DNA from: an uncultured Verrucomicrobiota bacterium | GTDB taxonomy: Bacteria > Verrucomicrobiota > Kiritimatiellia > RFP12 > UBA1067 | Direction: 5' to 3' | Assembly: GCA_946610035.1 (NCBI GenBank) | Contig: CAMOCC010000022.1 | Coordinates: 1-36,432, forward strand | DNA length: 36,432 bases | In this document: positions 1 to 8,485 of the stretch, one piece after another | Position numbering within the stretch: the stretch's first letter is position 1 | Layout of the letters: each line of letters starts with the position of its first letter | Translations under genes and position numbers: made by a program | The notes under the pieces: generated by a model | Database searches by the model: none | Told to the model about the DNA's origin: nothing | What the model saw: the letters and a program-made list of their open reading frames with translations, nothing else

Positions 1-144
1 ATGCGTATGTTCCGTATGACATACCACGCGCGCGCACGCGAGGGTTTCCGGGTTGTCTTGCGACAACCTGTTTACAACTTTGTTGACAAACTAAAGCGGC
101 CCCACAATTCCTTGCGTTTTCCGTCCCCCGAGCGGGGTTAGATA

Positions 145-153
145 TGATATAAT
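145..153 (+). promoter_or_regulatory. Extended -10 promoter of scpA, probably leaderless
   Basis: TGATATAAT at 145-153 is an extended -10 element (TGn plus TATAAT). The ScpA start codon is at 161, only 7 bases past the box, so transcription would begin at or within a base or two of the ATG. No Shine-Dalgarno sequence could be carried on the mRNA. No good -35 lies 17 bases upstream, which is usual for extended -10 promoters. Confidence 0.6.
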
Positions 154-160
154 ATGTCAA

Positions 161-961
161 ATGGCACAGGAACAGCTTTTTGCGGACGACTACAAGGTGA
201 GCCTCGACGTGTTCGAGGGTCCCCTTGACCTTTTGCTGTACCTGATCCGCCGCGAGGAGCTCGACATATACGACATTCCTATCGAGCACATAGCCGCGGA
301 GTACATGAAGTTCATCAACGCGGCGAGGGCCCTGAACCTCGACATCGCGGGGGAATTCATCGTCATGGCGGCGACTTTGATGGTCATTAAGTCCAGGATG
401 CTCCTTCCCGTGGAGCGCAGGACGGCCAACGAGGACGGGGACGAGGAGTGGGTCGACCCGCGACTGGACCTCGTCCGCCAGCTCGTCGAGTACAAAAAGT
501 TCAAGGACGCGGCGATCCGCCTCGGGACGATGGAGGCGATGCGCCAGGCGAGCTTCGACTACGGCGGGGGGCGTCCCAAGTTCGAGAAGACCGCGGCGGA
601 TGCGCGCGGGGCGATTGCGAACCTCGACCTCTACGACCTCCTGACTGCGTTCCAGGAGGTGCTCGCGCGTGCGAACGAGATGCCGCACGAGGAGCTAAAG
701 GGCGTAAGGTACTCGGTGCCGGACAAGATGGACTACGTACTGGAGCGCACGAGGTCCGAAGGACAGGTCTCGTTCACCACGCTCTTCGAGCCAACCGCGG
801 CAAAAGGCGAGATAATCGTCACTTTCCTTGCGCTTTTGGAGCTGTTGCGCCAGCACCGCGTGATAGTGTACCAGAATGCGGCGTTCCACGAGATTACGAT
901 CCTGGCGTCGAAGGAGATGCCCGAGGACAAACCGCTAGAAAGACCCGACGACTATGAGTGA
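161..961 (+). CDS. scpA: Segregation and condensation protein A
   Basis: ScpA is the kleisin subunit of the bacterial SMC-ScpAB condensin, which compacts and helps segregate the chromosome; it bridges the SMC heads and binds ScpB. The 266-residue product has the family N-terminus: an acidic start, then FEGPLDLLLYLIRREELDIYDI-type sequence at residues 18-40, which is the most recognisable ScpA stretch. A helical middle follows, then a C-terminal winged-helix-like segment around 190-250 that contains VSFTTLF and VTFLALLELLRQ. Length is usual for the family. The gene overlaps scpB by 8 bases, so the two are translationally coupled. The start at 161 is set by the box at 145-153. Identification is firm. 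Confidence 0.97.
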   Translation: MAQEQLFADDYKVSLDVFEGPLDLLLYLIRREELDIYDIPIEHIAAEYMKFINAARALNLDIAGEFIVMAATLMVIKSRMLLPVERRTANEDGDEEWVDPRLDLVRQLVEYKKFKDAAIRLGTMEAMRQASFDYGGGRPKFEKTAADARGAIANLDLYDLLTAFQEVLARANEMPHEELKGVRYSVPDKMDYVLERTRSEGQVSFTTLFEPTAAKGEIIVTFLALLELLRQHRVIVYQNAAFHEITILASKEMPEDKPLERPDDYE

Positions 962-1910
962 TGACGTGAAGATACCGCTTCCGAGGAGCCTGCAGGAGAT
1001 TGTGGGTTCGCTGCTCTTCGCGAGCGAAACGCCGCTTACGGCAGGCGACCTGCGCGCGGCGGTGAAGGCCGTCGAACCCGAGGAGGGGGAGAACGCCGAG
1101 GTCATGGACGTATACAGGACATGCACGAGCCGCGAGATAGAGGAGGCGCTGAAGGGGCTCGAGAAGGCGCTGGACGTAGCCGGGTGCGGATTCCATCTCG
1201 TGTGCACGGGTGGCACCTACCGGTTGCAGACGGTTCCAAACTGCGGCAGGTACGTTCGCGCGATGCTGAAGCTCGACCGTCCCAGCCGCCTCGGCAAGGC
1301 GTCTCTAGAGACTCTGGCCATCATCGCCTACCGCCAGCCGATCACCAAGAGCGAGGTGGAGGAGATTCGCGGAGTGGACGTCTCGGGCAACATAAAGACG
1401 CTCCTCGATCTGCAGATCATCCGACTCGTCGGCAAGTCGGAGCTCCCCGGCCACCCGTTCCTCTACGGGACGACGCCGCTCTTCCTTGAGCATTTCGGGC
1501 TTTCTTCGCTCCAGCAGCTCAACGAGCTGGACCCGACGCTCCAGCGCTCCAACCCGCGCGAGAAGGCGGCCTCGTACAGACGGCCCGCGCCGGAGAAGAC
1601 GGAGCTGGAAAAGGCTGCGGACGAAGCGGCCGCCGAGGAGGCGAAGAAGGCCGAGGAGGCCGAAAAGGCGGAGAAGGCCGCGCAGGAGAAGGCGGCGTCC
1701 GCCGCCGAGAAGCCGAAGGATGAGGATCAGCCGTCCCTCTTCGAGGAGGGGGACATCGAGGTCGATTCGCTCCCGCAGTCCGACAAGGCGGACGACGACG
1801 ACGATTTCTTCATCGACGACACGCCGGACGAGTTCGACGACGATGACGACGAAGATGAGGATGAGAACGAAGAGGACGAGGAAGAGGAGGATGAAGATGG
1901 GGAGAATTGA
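954..1910 (+). CDS. scpB: Segregation and condensation protein B with long acidic tail
   Basis: ScpB forms a dimer of winged-helix proteins that binds the kleisin ScpA in the SMC complex. Residues about 8-190 show the conserved core: an N-terminal helix with SLLFASETPLT, then TLAIIAYRQPITKSEVEEIRG and the GRP-type loop ending in FLYGTTPLFLEHFGL. A typical ScpB is near 200 residues. This one has 318, because about 110 residues of tail are added: an Ala/Glu/Lys helical stretch and then an almost pure Asp/Glu run to the stop. The start ATG at 954 overlaps the scpA stop. The last codons overlap the next gene and supply its ribosome binding site. The core call is firm; the role of the tail is unknown. 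Confidence 0.96.
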   Translation: MSDDVKIPLPRSLQEIVGSLLFASETPLTAGDLRAAVKAVEPEEGENAEVMDVYRTCTSREIEEALKGLEKALDVAGCGFHLVCTGGTYRLQTVPNCGRYVRAMLKLDRPSRLGKASLETLAIIAYRQPITKSEVEEIRGVDVSGNIKTLLDLQIIRLVGKSELPGHPFLYGTTPLFLEHFGLSSLQQLNELDPTLQRSNPREKAASYRRPAPEKTELEKAADEAAAEEAKKAEEAEKAEKAAQEKAASAAEKPKDEDQPSLFEEGDIEVDSLPQSDKADDDDDFFIDDTPDEFDDDDDEDEDENEEDEEEEDEDGEN

Positions 1911-2913
1911 GTTTTACGTCGCAATTGCGTCGCTTGCGGCGTTCGCGGGATGCGACTATGCGATGCGCGAGGAGTTCAAGACCGAGCGCGCGGAGAAGCA
2001 GTACCAGTCCGCGATTGCGGACTACACAGCCGGACGCCTCGACGCCGCCGAGAACGGGTTCAGGTCGGCGGTGAAGGCCGACCCCGGCAATGCGAGCGCG
2101 CGCTTCCAGCTGGCCGTCCTCCTCCAGGACGCCCGCCAGGACTACCTAGGCGCTATCGCCGCCTACCGCAGCTACCTTCTTCTTGAGCCGTCGAGCGACA
2201 AGGCGAAGCTCGCGAAGGAGCGCGCGGCGAACTGCGAGCGACTGCTCGCGCGCCAGCTTGCGGCGAAGATGAACCTCACCGACAACCAGGAGATCGTCGA
2301 GGAGCTGAACCTCGCGCTCGCGGCCAAGGACAAGGCGGAGGCGTCGAACGCCGCGCTCATGAAGCAGATCGAATCGCTCCAGAAGGAGCTTGCGACGGTG
2401 AAGAGGGAGAGCGAGGGGAGGCTTGCGCTTCTGCGCAGGATGGGCGGGGTGGACGAAGACGAAGCCGCCGGACCCGCCCTCCTGGGCGACAGGCGGTCGG
2501 CCGACGTGCCGGACGACGCATCCGCCGCGCCGAAGCGCGTCGATGCGGCGAAGGCGGTCCCGGACGACGGGGACGGCCCCGTGCGCCTGAATCCCGAGGC
2601 GCTGGCGCTCAACGAGGAGGCGGAGCGGACCGAGTCCGAACTTCTGCCGCGCCAGACGGCGGACAACAAGGCGCCGGTGAAGCTCACTTCCCTTGGTGAG
2701 GCGTTTAGGACAAAGGAGCATGAGGGGAAGGACGATCCGCTTTCGTCGATGCGCCCTGCGACCTACGTGGTGCAGCCTGGCGACACGCTCTACTCCATCG
2801 CGCGCAGATTCTACGGCAAGAAGTCCGCCTGGAGGCGAATTCAGGAGGCCAACAAGGCGACGGTGTCGACGGACGGAAAGGTCCGCGCCGGCGCGGAACT
2901 GAAACTTCCCTGA
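1897..2913 (+). CDS. Lipoprotein with TPR, coiled coil and C-terminal LysM
   Basis: The N-terminus reads as a lipoprotein signal (hydrophobic AIASLAAFAG followed by Cys), so the protein is probably anchored in the envelope. Residues about 35-100 resemble TPR repeats (YTAGRLDAAENGF and related). A coiled coil follows around 135-165. The last 50 residues are a LysM peptidoglycan-binding domain containing YVVQPGDTLYSIARRFYG. I chose the ATG at 1897 because GGAGG at 1886-1890 sits 6 bases upstream; an ATG at 1891 in the same frame is possible. It overlaps the scpB end by 14 bases in another frame. The exact function is not recognised. The architecture resembles envelope scaffold or division-associated lipoproteins. 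Confidence 0.85.
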   Translation: MGRIEFYVAIASLAAFAGCDYAMREEFKTERAEKQYQSAIADYTAGRLDAAENGFRSAVKADPGNASARFQLAVLLQDARQDYLGAIAAYRSYLLLEPSSDKAKLAKERAANCERLLARQLAAKMNLTDNQEIVEELNLALAAKDKAEASNAALMKQIESLQKELATVKRESEGRLALLRRMGGVDEDEAAGPALLGDRRSADVPDDASAAPKRVDAAKAVPDDGDGPVRLNPEALALNEEAERTESELLPRQTADNKAPVKLTSLGEAFRTKEHEGKDDPLSSMRPATYVVQPGDTLYSIARRFYGKKSAWRRIQEANKATVSTDGKVRAGAELKLP

Positions 2914-2917
2914 CGTC

Positions 2918-3187
2918 ATGGACATCGACTTCCTTCCAGGCATTGTGCGCGATGCGCACGCATACACGAGGTCCAAGTCGCCTTGGCTCCTCGACGCGTA
3001 CCGCGACGCCCACGGCGAGACGACGAAGGGCAAGAAGTTCGGATGGAAGCTATTCCACTACCTCTCCGGCGGCGGGATGCGCACGTTCGGAAGGACCGTC
3101 GCGCAGGAGGAGGCGGACATCAAACGCACACGATTCCTCGTCGCCTCCGGGGTGATGGGGCTGGTGTGGTTCATTTTCTGGATTTAA
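2918..3187 (+). CDS. Small protein with C-terminal membrane helix
   Basis: An 89-residue protein that starts 4 bases after the preceding stop. It is hydrophilic and mildly basic for about 70 residues and ends with one hydrophobic helix (FLVASGVMGLVWFIFWI), which suggests a tail-anchored inner-membrane protein. I do not recognise the family. It lies between two LysM proteins in the same orientation, so it may belong to the same envelope operon. A real gene is supported by the tight spacing and the clean C-terminal helix rather than by homology. Confidence 0.65.
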   Translation: MDIDFLPGIVRDAHAYTRSKSPWLLDAYRDAHGETTKGKKFGWKLFHYLSGGGMRTFGRTVAQEEADIKRTRFLVASGVMGLVWFIFWI

Positions 3188-3208
3188 TCAAAAGAAGAGG
3201 AGCAAAAG

Positions 3209-3766
3209 ATGAGAAAGACGATGACAGCACTTGTGATGATCGCGGCGGCGTCCGCACTGGCCGCGCCGAATCCGGGAGGCGGACGCGAGGCGTTCATCCA
3301 GCAGCAGGCGTACGACGCCGTCCAGCGCGTCACGGGACAGGTGGACGTCCTGGAGGCGAACCAGAACGCGCTTGCGGAGCGTGTCGGACGCCTTGAGAGG
3401 GGCGGCGGCGAGATGGCGGCGCTGAAGGCCGAGATCGACGCGTTGAAGGCCGAGATTTCGCGCCTTCGCAGCGAGATGCAGGCCCAGCGCAAGGAGATCG
3501 TCGACGACCTCCTCAAGCGAATCGCGGCGCAGGAGGCCGTGCGGCAGAAGGAGAACGCCCGCATCCAGGCGGAGGCCGCGCGCCAGGCGGCCGCAGCCGC
3601 CGCGGCGCAGACGCCGCGCGGAACGTACACCGTCCAGAAGGGCGACACGCTCTCGCTCGTCGCGCAGGCATTCGGCACGACCGTCGGCAAGCTCAAGGAG
3701 ATGAACAACCTCCACAGCGACATGCTGAGGGTCGGGCAGAAGCTTACCGTCCCGGACAAGCGTTGA
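3209..3766 (+). CDS. Exported coiled-coil protein with C-terminal LysM
   Basis: The 185-residue product has a Sec-type signal peptide (MRKTMTALVMIAAASALAAP), a long charged coiled coil at about residues 35-125 with heptad-like EIDALKAEISRLRSEM, an Ala-rich linker, and a LysM domain in the last 50 residues (TYTVQKGDTLSLVAQAFGTT). LysM domains bind peptidoglycan or related glycans, so the protein is expected in the periplasm. AGAAGAGGAG upstream of ATG 3209 is a good ribosome binding site. Together with the lipoprotein at 1897 it makes two LysM proteins within 2 kb, arranged with coiled coil then LysM in both. The specific role is unknown. Confidence 0.88.
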   Translation: MRKTMTALVMIAAASALAAPNPGGGREAFIQQQAYDAVQRVTGQVDVLEANQNALAERVGRLERGGGEMAALKAEIDALKAEISRLRSEMQAQRKEIVDDLLKRIAAQEAVRQKENARIQAEAARQAAAAAAAQTPRGTYTVQKGDTLSLVAQAFGTTVGKLKEMNNLHSDMLRVGQKLTVPDKR

Positions 3767-3788
3767 CAAGGAAGAAAGGAACGTCATC

Positions 3789-5093
3789 ATGAAGATCTTG
3801 GTAGTAGGCGGCGGCGGACGCGAACATGCGATTGCGTGGAGGCTCGCGCAGGACGAGGCGAGGCACGAGATATTCTGTGCACCGGGGAACGCCGGGACCG
3901 CCGCGATTGCGACGAACGTCGCCGTCGGCGCGGAGGATGTGGACGGCGTCGCGAAATGGGCGCGTGAGAACAATCCCGACCTTGTCGTCGTCGGCCCCGA
4001 GGCGCCGCTCGTCAAGGGACTCGTCGACCGCCTCCTCTCCCTGGGCATCCCCACGTTCGGCCCCGTCGCCGCCGGTGCGCGCATGGAGGGGTCGAAGCGC
4101 TTCGCCAAGGAGGTGATGGACGCGGCCGGCGTCCCGACCGGGAAGGCGGAGACGTTCACGGACGCGGCGAAGGCGAAGGCGGCGCTCCCGGACTACGGGC
4201 TCCCGGTCGTCATCAAGGCGGACGGACTCGCCGCCGGCAAGGGCGTTATCGTGGCGGAGACGAAGGAGCAGGCGGAGTCCGCCATCGACGACATGCTCGT
4301 CGGCAACAAGTTCGGCGCGGCGGGCGCGGAGGTCCTCGTCGAGGAGTTCCTCCACGGCGAGGAGTGCTCGATACTCGCGATGGTCGACGGCGAAAGGGCG
4401 GTGCTCCTGCCGAGTTCGCAGGACCACAAGAGGATCTTCGACGGCGACAAGGGCCCGAACACCGGCGGGATGGGCGCCTACTCGCCCGCGCCCGTGGTGA
4501 CGGAGGACAAGCTCCCGCTCATCAAGGAGAAGATCATAATGCCCGTCGTGCGCGAGCTGAAGCGCCGTGGCGTCACCTATCGCGGAATCCTCTACGCGGG
4601 GCTCATGGTCAACGACGAGAACTCCAATCCGTACGGTCCGTTGGCGAAGAGCGGCTCTACGGTGAACGTTGTCGAGTTCAACGCGCGCTTCGGCGACCCG
4701 GAGACGGAGGCCGTGCTGCCGCGTCTCGGCGGGGACTTCGCGACGGCACTCCTCCACGCGGCGACGGGAAGGCTCGCCGACGAGGACATCGTCGTCAAGC
4801 CCGAGGTCGGGGCGACCGTTATCGTCGCCTCCGGCGGCTATCCGGGGTCATACGAGAAGGGGAAGGCGATATCCGGCCTCGCCGATGTGAAGGACGCGGT
4901 CGTCTTCCACTGCGGCACGAAGTCCGACGGCGGCGAGGTGCTCACATCCGGCGGACGCGTCCTCAGCGTCACCGGACTCGGCGCGACGCTTCGCGAGGCC
5001 GTGGACAAGGCGTATGCCGGCGTCTCGAAGATATCCTTCGACAAGATGTTCTACCGCCGCGACATCGCCCACCGCGCGTTTGAAAGGCAGTGA
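3789..5093 (+). CDS. purD: Phosphoribosylamine--glycine ligase
   Basis: GAR synthetase joins glycine to 5-phosphoribosylamine using ATP, the second step of de novo purine synthesis, in the cytosol. The 434-residue length is normal. Visible landmarks are the N-terminal KILVVGGGGREHAIAW, the PEAPLVKGL segment, the ATP-grasp loop GLAAGKGVIVA, and the PurD signature RFGDPETEAVLP near residue 300. The C-terminal domain is intact. A ribosome binding site (AAGGAAGAAAGGA) precedes ATG 3789. The stop overlaps the GTG start of the following metallohydrolase, so the two are coupled. No other purine gene is present in the window. Confidence 0.98.
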   Translation: MKILVVGGGGREHAIAWRLAQDEARHEIFCAPGNAGTAAIATNVAVGAEDVDGVAKWARENNPDLVVVGPEAPLVKGLVDRLLSLGIPTFGPVAAGARMEGSKRFAKEVMDAAGVPTGKAETFTDAAKAKAALPDYGLPVVIKADGLAAGKGVIVAETKEQAESAIDDMLVGNKFGAAGAEVLVEEFLHGEECSILAMVDGERAVLLPSSQDHKRIFDGDKGPNTGGMGAYSPAPVVTEDKLPLIKEKIIMPVVRELKRRGVTYRGILYAGLMVNDENSNPYGPLAKSGSTVNVVEFNARFGDPETEAVLPRLGGDFATALLHAATGRLADEDIVVKPEVGATVIVASGGYPGSYEKGKAISGLADVKDAVVFHCGTKSDGGEVLTSGGRVLSVTGLGATLREAVDKAYAGVSKISFDKMFYRRDIAHRAFERQ

Positions 5094-5854
5094 GGCTCGT
5101 CTCGCTAGCCAGCAGCAGCGCGGGCAATGCGTATTGCGTCGAATCGGGAGGCGACGTCCTCCTGATCGACTGCGGTATATGCTGCCGCGACATCAGGGTG
5201 CGCATGGAGTCCGCAGGACTCGACCCGGCGCGCATCGTCGGAGTCCTCTTCACGCACAACCACGTGGACCACGTTAAGGGCGCATCTGCGTTCCACCGGC
5301 GTTTCCCCGATGTTCCGCTCTTTGCGAACTTCATGACGGCTGAGGCGATCGCGGCGGTCATGAAGATGGACGAGGCGGACTTCATCCCGTTCGAGAACGG
5401 GCAGTCCTTCGAGGTGGGTGCCTTTGAAGTCGCCGCGTTCTCGATACCGCACGACGTCCCCGATCCCGTCGGCTACACGGTCCGCGCGGAAGGGCTCTGC
5501 TACTTCCATGCGACGGACGTTGGGACGCCACTCGACTCCATAGGCGTCCACCTCGCGGAGGCCGACTTTGCGACACTGGAGTCGAACCACGATCCGGTGA
5601 TGCTGCGCACAAGCGGACGGCCCGAGCTTCTGAAGCGGCGCATTCGCGGACCGCGCGGACATCTCTCCAACGACGATGCGGCGTCGCTCGTGCGGCGCTT
5701 CGCGTCGCCGAAACTGAAGGTGCTCCGCCTCGCGCACCTTTCGGGCGAATGCAACGCGCCGCACATTGCGGAAGGCGTGATGCGCGAGACGCTGTCGGCG
5801 ATGGGCCGGACGGACGTCGAACTCGCAGTGCTGCCGTCCGACGAAGTGATGTAG
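5090..5854 (+). CDS. MBL-fold metallohydrolase, WalJ/YycJ-like
   Basis: A 254-residue metallo-beta-lactamase-fold hydrolase. It opens with SLASSSAGNAYCVESGG and LLIDCGICCR, as in the YycJ/WalJ family. The metal-binding motif FTHNHVDHVKG (HxHxDH) is near residue 60, with further His and Asp ligands at HATDVGT and ESNHD, and a C-terminal HLSGECN. WalJ-type proteins are linked to cell-wall or DNA metabolism as exonuclease-like enzymes in other bacteria. The start is GTG at 5090, overlapping the purD stop TGA at 5091-5093; there is no better ATG. The substrate is not evident from sequence. Confidence 0.9.
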   Translation: MRLVSLASSSAGNAYCVESGGDVLLIDCGICCRDIRVRMESAGLDPARIVGVLFTHNHVDHVKGASAFHRRFPDVPLFANFMTAEAIAAVMKMDEADFIPFENGQSFEVGAFEVAAFSIPHDVPDPVGYTVRAEGLCYFHATDVGTPLDSIGVHLAEADFATLESNHDPVMLRTSGRPELLKRRIRGPRGHLSNDDAASLVRRFASPKLKVLRLAHLSGECNAPHIAEGVMRETLSAMGRTDVELAVLPSDEVM

Positions 5855-5880
5855 GGATGCTCAAATTTACAAAAGATGGT

Positions 5881-5917
5881 ATTGGGGGTTGATATTGCCC
5901 CCAATATATGGTATTAT
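5881..5917 (+). promoter_or_regulatory. Promoter with inverted repeat over the -35
   Basis: TTGATA at 5889-5894 and TATTAT at 5912-5917 are separated by 17 bases and form a good sigma70-type promoter for the transporter at 5955. The -35 lies in the middle of an inverted repeat, ATTGGGGG (5881-5888) and CCCCCAAT (5898-5905) with 9 bases between. An 8-bp inverted repeat spanning the -35 suggests an operator. It is not followed by a T-tract, so it is less likely to be a terminator of the gene before it. Confidence 0.5.
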
Positions 5918-5954
5918 TTCAGCATCGAAATCACCAACCAAGGACGTCACAACA

Positions 5955-7256
5955 ATGAAGCGATTCATACGCGCCGTCTTCCCGGCCTTTCTGCTGGCAG
6001 TCTCAGTAGGTCAGATATACGCATTCACCAACTTCTCGACGGAGATAGTTCAGTCCGTATTCGGGAGCGGACTCTCCGCCGATGATTTCGCGGAGCGGCA
6101 GAAGGACGTCCAGTTCGCCTTCTCGCTCGGCATCTTCTTCCTCGGCATGGGCGCGGCGTTCTTCGGCAAGATCGTGGAGCGGAACATCCGGCTCTCGACG
6201 ATAGTCGGCACGACGCTGTTCCTTTCGGGGCTGTGCGTCACCGGCGTCGGCATAACAACGAAGTCGCTGGCGCTCATCTACCTCGGCTACGGGTTCCTCG
6301 TCGGGACGGGTACGGGCATCATCTACATCTCGCCCGTGAAGACGATGATGCTCTGGTTCCCCGAGCACAAGGCGATCGCGGCGGCCCTGCCGATCATTTC
6401 GTTCGGCCTCGGCTCCACGCTCTCGACGATAGTGTACAGGGGGATGGGCTTCGGCGGACCCGACTCGCTCTTCACAATGCGCTTCCTCGGGTTCTTCGAC
6501 TACTTCAATGTGAAGTCCGATCCCACGGCGATAGCGAAGGTCTTCTACGCCTTCGCCGTCTTCTACCTCGTCCCCATGGTCGTCGCCTCGATGCTCCTCA
6601 AGAAGCCGAAGATCCAGGTGCAGAGCTTCGGCCACGGCATCCCCGAACTCGAATTCAAGTATCTCACGCTTGCGAAGGACTCCTTCTTCCTGCGCTCGTG
6701 GCTCTTCATGTTCCTCAACATCTCCGCCGGGCTCTGCCTGATTCCGCTTGCGAAGCAGATGATGAAGTCCCCGACAGTCGGCTACGGCGAGGGCCTTGCG
6801 TCGACGATAGTGGCACTCTCTGGGCTCATGAACGGCGGAGGACGATTCCTCTTCGCGTGGTGGTCCGACCGCCTTGCGCGCCGCATCGACATCCTTCTCT
6901 TGATCCTCGCGATATCGGGCGGGTTGATGACGCTTTCCTTCTGGCCGCCGGTAATCGGCCTTGCGCTCCTCGTCATCAACGCGTGCTACGGGGCGGGCTT
7001 CTCCGTCATCCCGGCGATCCTTGCGGACAACTACGGCATGACGAACATCTCGAAGATACACGGCGCCGTCCTTTCGGCATGGGGCTTCGCGGGCCTTTGC
7101 GGCAATCAGGCGGCGATGGCCGTGTCCAAGTTCTTCGGCGGCTACGGAGAAGGGGGCCACGGCTACGTGGCCGTCGTCGGGCTCCTTGTCGTCGCCTATG
7201 CACTCAATCTGGCGAACGCATGGTCCCTGCGCCGTTCGTCCATCAGAAAAAATTAA
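5955..7256 (+). CDS. MFS transporter, OFA (oxalate/formate antiporter-like) family
   Basis: A 433-residue integral membrane protein with about 12 hydrophobic helices. The N-terminus (FLLAVSVGQIYAFTNFSTEI), the loop GTGTGIIYISPVKTMMLWFP and the GRFLFAWWSDRLARR segment between helices 8 and 9 match the OFA branch of the major facilitator superfamily, whose members exchange or import small carboxylates. The substrate cannot be read from the sequence. I start it at ATG 5955 (AAGGA at about 5940), not at the upstream in-frame ATT-type codon, because the upstream extension covers the promoter at 5889-5917. It is a single-gene unit between MBL and galM. Confidence 0.9.
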   Translation: MKRFIRAVFPAFLLAVSVGQIYAFTNFSTEIVQSVFGSGLSADDFAERQKDVQFAFSLGIFFLGMGAAFFGKIVERNIRLSTIVGTTLFLSGLCVTGVGITTKSLALIYLGYGFLVGTGTGIIYISPVKTMMLWFPEHKAIAAALPIISFGLGSTLSTIVYRGMGFGGPDSLFTMRFLGFFDYFNVKSDPTAIAKVFYAFAVFYLVPMVVASMLLKKPKIQVQSFGHGIPELEFKYLTLAKDSFFLRSWLFMFLNISAGLCLIPLAKQMMKSPTVGYGEGLASTIVALSGLMNGGGRFLFAWWSDRLARRIDILLLILAISGGLMTLSFWPPVIGLALLVINACYGAGFSVIPAILADNYGMTNISKIHGAVLSAWGFAGLCGNQAAMAVSKFFGGYGEGGHGYVAVVGLLVVAYALNLANAWSLRRSSIRKN

Positions 7257-7286
7257 TTTACGTGATGACTTCCCGGGTCCTTTTTT

Positions 7287-7322
7287 GATAAAATATTCCA
7301 TAAATAAATCCATACAAGGAGG
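7287..7322 (+). promoter_or_regulatory. -10 box and strong RBS of aldose epimerase gene
   Basis: TAAAAT at 7289-7294 is a plausible -10. A TGACTT at 7266-7271 lies 17 bases upstream, within the end of the intergenic region. AAGGAGG at 7316-7322 is a near-perfect Shine-Dalgarno sequence 7 bases before ATG 7330 and fixes the start of galM. Confidence 0.5.
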
Positions 7323-7329
7323 CTGTTTG

Positions 7330-8466
7330 ATGAAAAAGGTTTCTATTATCGCCGCGGCTGCGATGCTCGCCGCCGGATGCTGCAATTGCGACAAGGATTC
7401 CGCAGGTGGAAGCGGCGGCGGATCCGATGGCGTCAAGACGTTCGGCATGACCAAGTTCGGCGAGAAGGCGAGCCTCTACACGCTCAAGGGCAAGGACGGC
7501 CTCGTCCTCGAGGTGACGGACGACGGCGGCAAGGTCGTGAAGCTCATGGTTCCGGACAGGGAGGGCAAGCTCCTCGACGTCACGATCGGCTTCGACTCGC
7601 CCTCCGGCTGGGAGCAGACAGACCCGTACTTCGGCGCGATCATCGGGCGCTTCGGCAACCGTATTGCGGACGGCAAGTTCACGCTCGACGGCGTCGAGTA
7701 CAGCGTGCCGATCAGCGACGCGACTCACAATGCGGCGCTCCACGGCGGCGTTCGCGGGTGGGACGCCTACGTATGGGACGCGGCGCCGTTCAAGGACGGC
7801 GACAACGTGGGCATCGTCTTCTCCAAGACCTTCCCCGACGGCGAGCAGGGCTTCCCGGGCAACGTGAAGGCCGAGGTCACGTACACGGTCCTTCCCGGCA
7901 ACATCTGGCGCATCGCCTACTCCGCGACGACCGACAAGGCGACGCCCGTCAACCTCACCCAGCACGTCTACTTCAACATGAACGGCGAGGGGACGATTCT
8001 CGACCAGGACCTCATGATCGACGCCGACAGCTACCTCGCGGTCGACAAGAACCTCGCGCCCGTCGGGGCCCCCAGGTCGGTCGAGGGCACCCCCTTCGAC
8101 TTCCGCACGTTCCACAAGGTCGGCGAGCGCATCGACGCGCCTGACGAGGTGCTTCAGTACGGCCCCGGCTACGACCACAACTGGTGCCTGAACGGGCAGG
8201 GCTTCCGCAAGGTCGCGGAGCTTCGCGGCAAGGCCCGCGCGGTCGAGGTCTGGACCGACCAGATCGGCCTCCAGTTCTACGCCGGCAACTTCATCAAGAA
8301 CGAGTGGAAGATGAAGGGCGGCACTCCCATGGTCTACCGCGGGTGGCTCGCGCTCGAGACGCAGCACTATCCCAACACCCCCAACAGGCCCGACTTCCCG
8401 TCCGTGACCCTCAAGCCCGGCGAGACCTACAAGACGGTCACCGAGTACCGTTTCAAGGCTCTCTGA
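7330..8466 (+). CDS. galM: Aldose 1-epimerase, predicted lipoprotein
   Basis: Mutarotase interconverts alpha and beta anomers of aldoses such as galactose and glucose. The 378-residue product has family motifs: FGAIIGRFGNRIADGKF, THNAALHGG (conserved His), QHVYFNMNG, GYDHNWCL (catalytic His) and ALETQHYPNTPN (catalytic Glu region). Unusually for a mutarotase it starts with a lipoprotein signal, MKKVSIIAAAAMLAAG then Cys, so it is expected in the periplasm or on the outer membrane. Exported mutarotases of this type fit polysaccharide-degrading bacteria. The ribosome binding site at 7316-7322 fixes the start. The following kinase-like gene begins 19 bases after the stop and may be co-transcribed. 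Confidence 0.94.
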   Translation: MKKVSIIAAAAMLAAGCCNCDKDSAGGSGGGSDGVKTFGMTKFGEKASLYTLKGKDGLVLEVTDDGGKVVKLMVPDREGKLLDVTIGFDSPSGWEQTDPYFGAIIGRFGNRIADGKFTLDGVEYSVPISDATHNAALHGGVRGWDAYVWDAAPFKDGDNVGIVFSKTFPDGEQGFPGNVKAEVTYTVLPGNIWRIAYSATTDKATPVNLTQHVYFNMNGEGTILDQDLMIDADSYLAVDKNLAPVGAPRSVEGTPFDFRTFHKVGERIDAPDEVLQYGPGYDHNWCLNGQGFRKVAELRGKARAVEVWTDQIGLQFYAGNFIKNEWKMKGGTPMVYRGWLALETQHYPNTPNRPDFPSVTLKPGETYKTVTEYRFKAL

Positions 8467-8485
8467 CAGAAAGGCCTCAGAGCAA

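Noticed and set aside
1-141. End of a gene at the left edge (frame open from base 1 to the TAG at 139-141)
   Set aside because: The 46 codons look like non-coding sequence, contain a GGTTGTC/GACAACC hairpin, and have no family resemblance. It may still be intergenic regulatory DNA.
1486-1896. Extension of the lipoprotein gene upstream to 1486
   Set aside because: The extension is an Arg-rich frame-shifted reading of scpB. The lipoprotein signal and GGAGG place the start at 1897.
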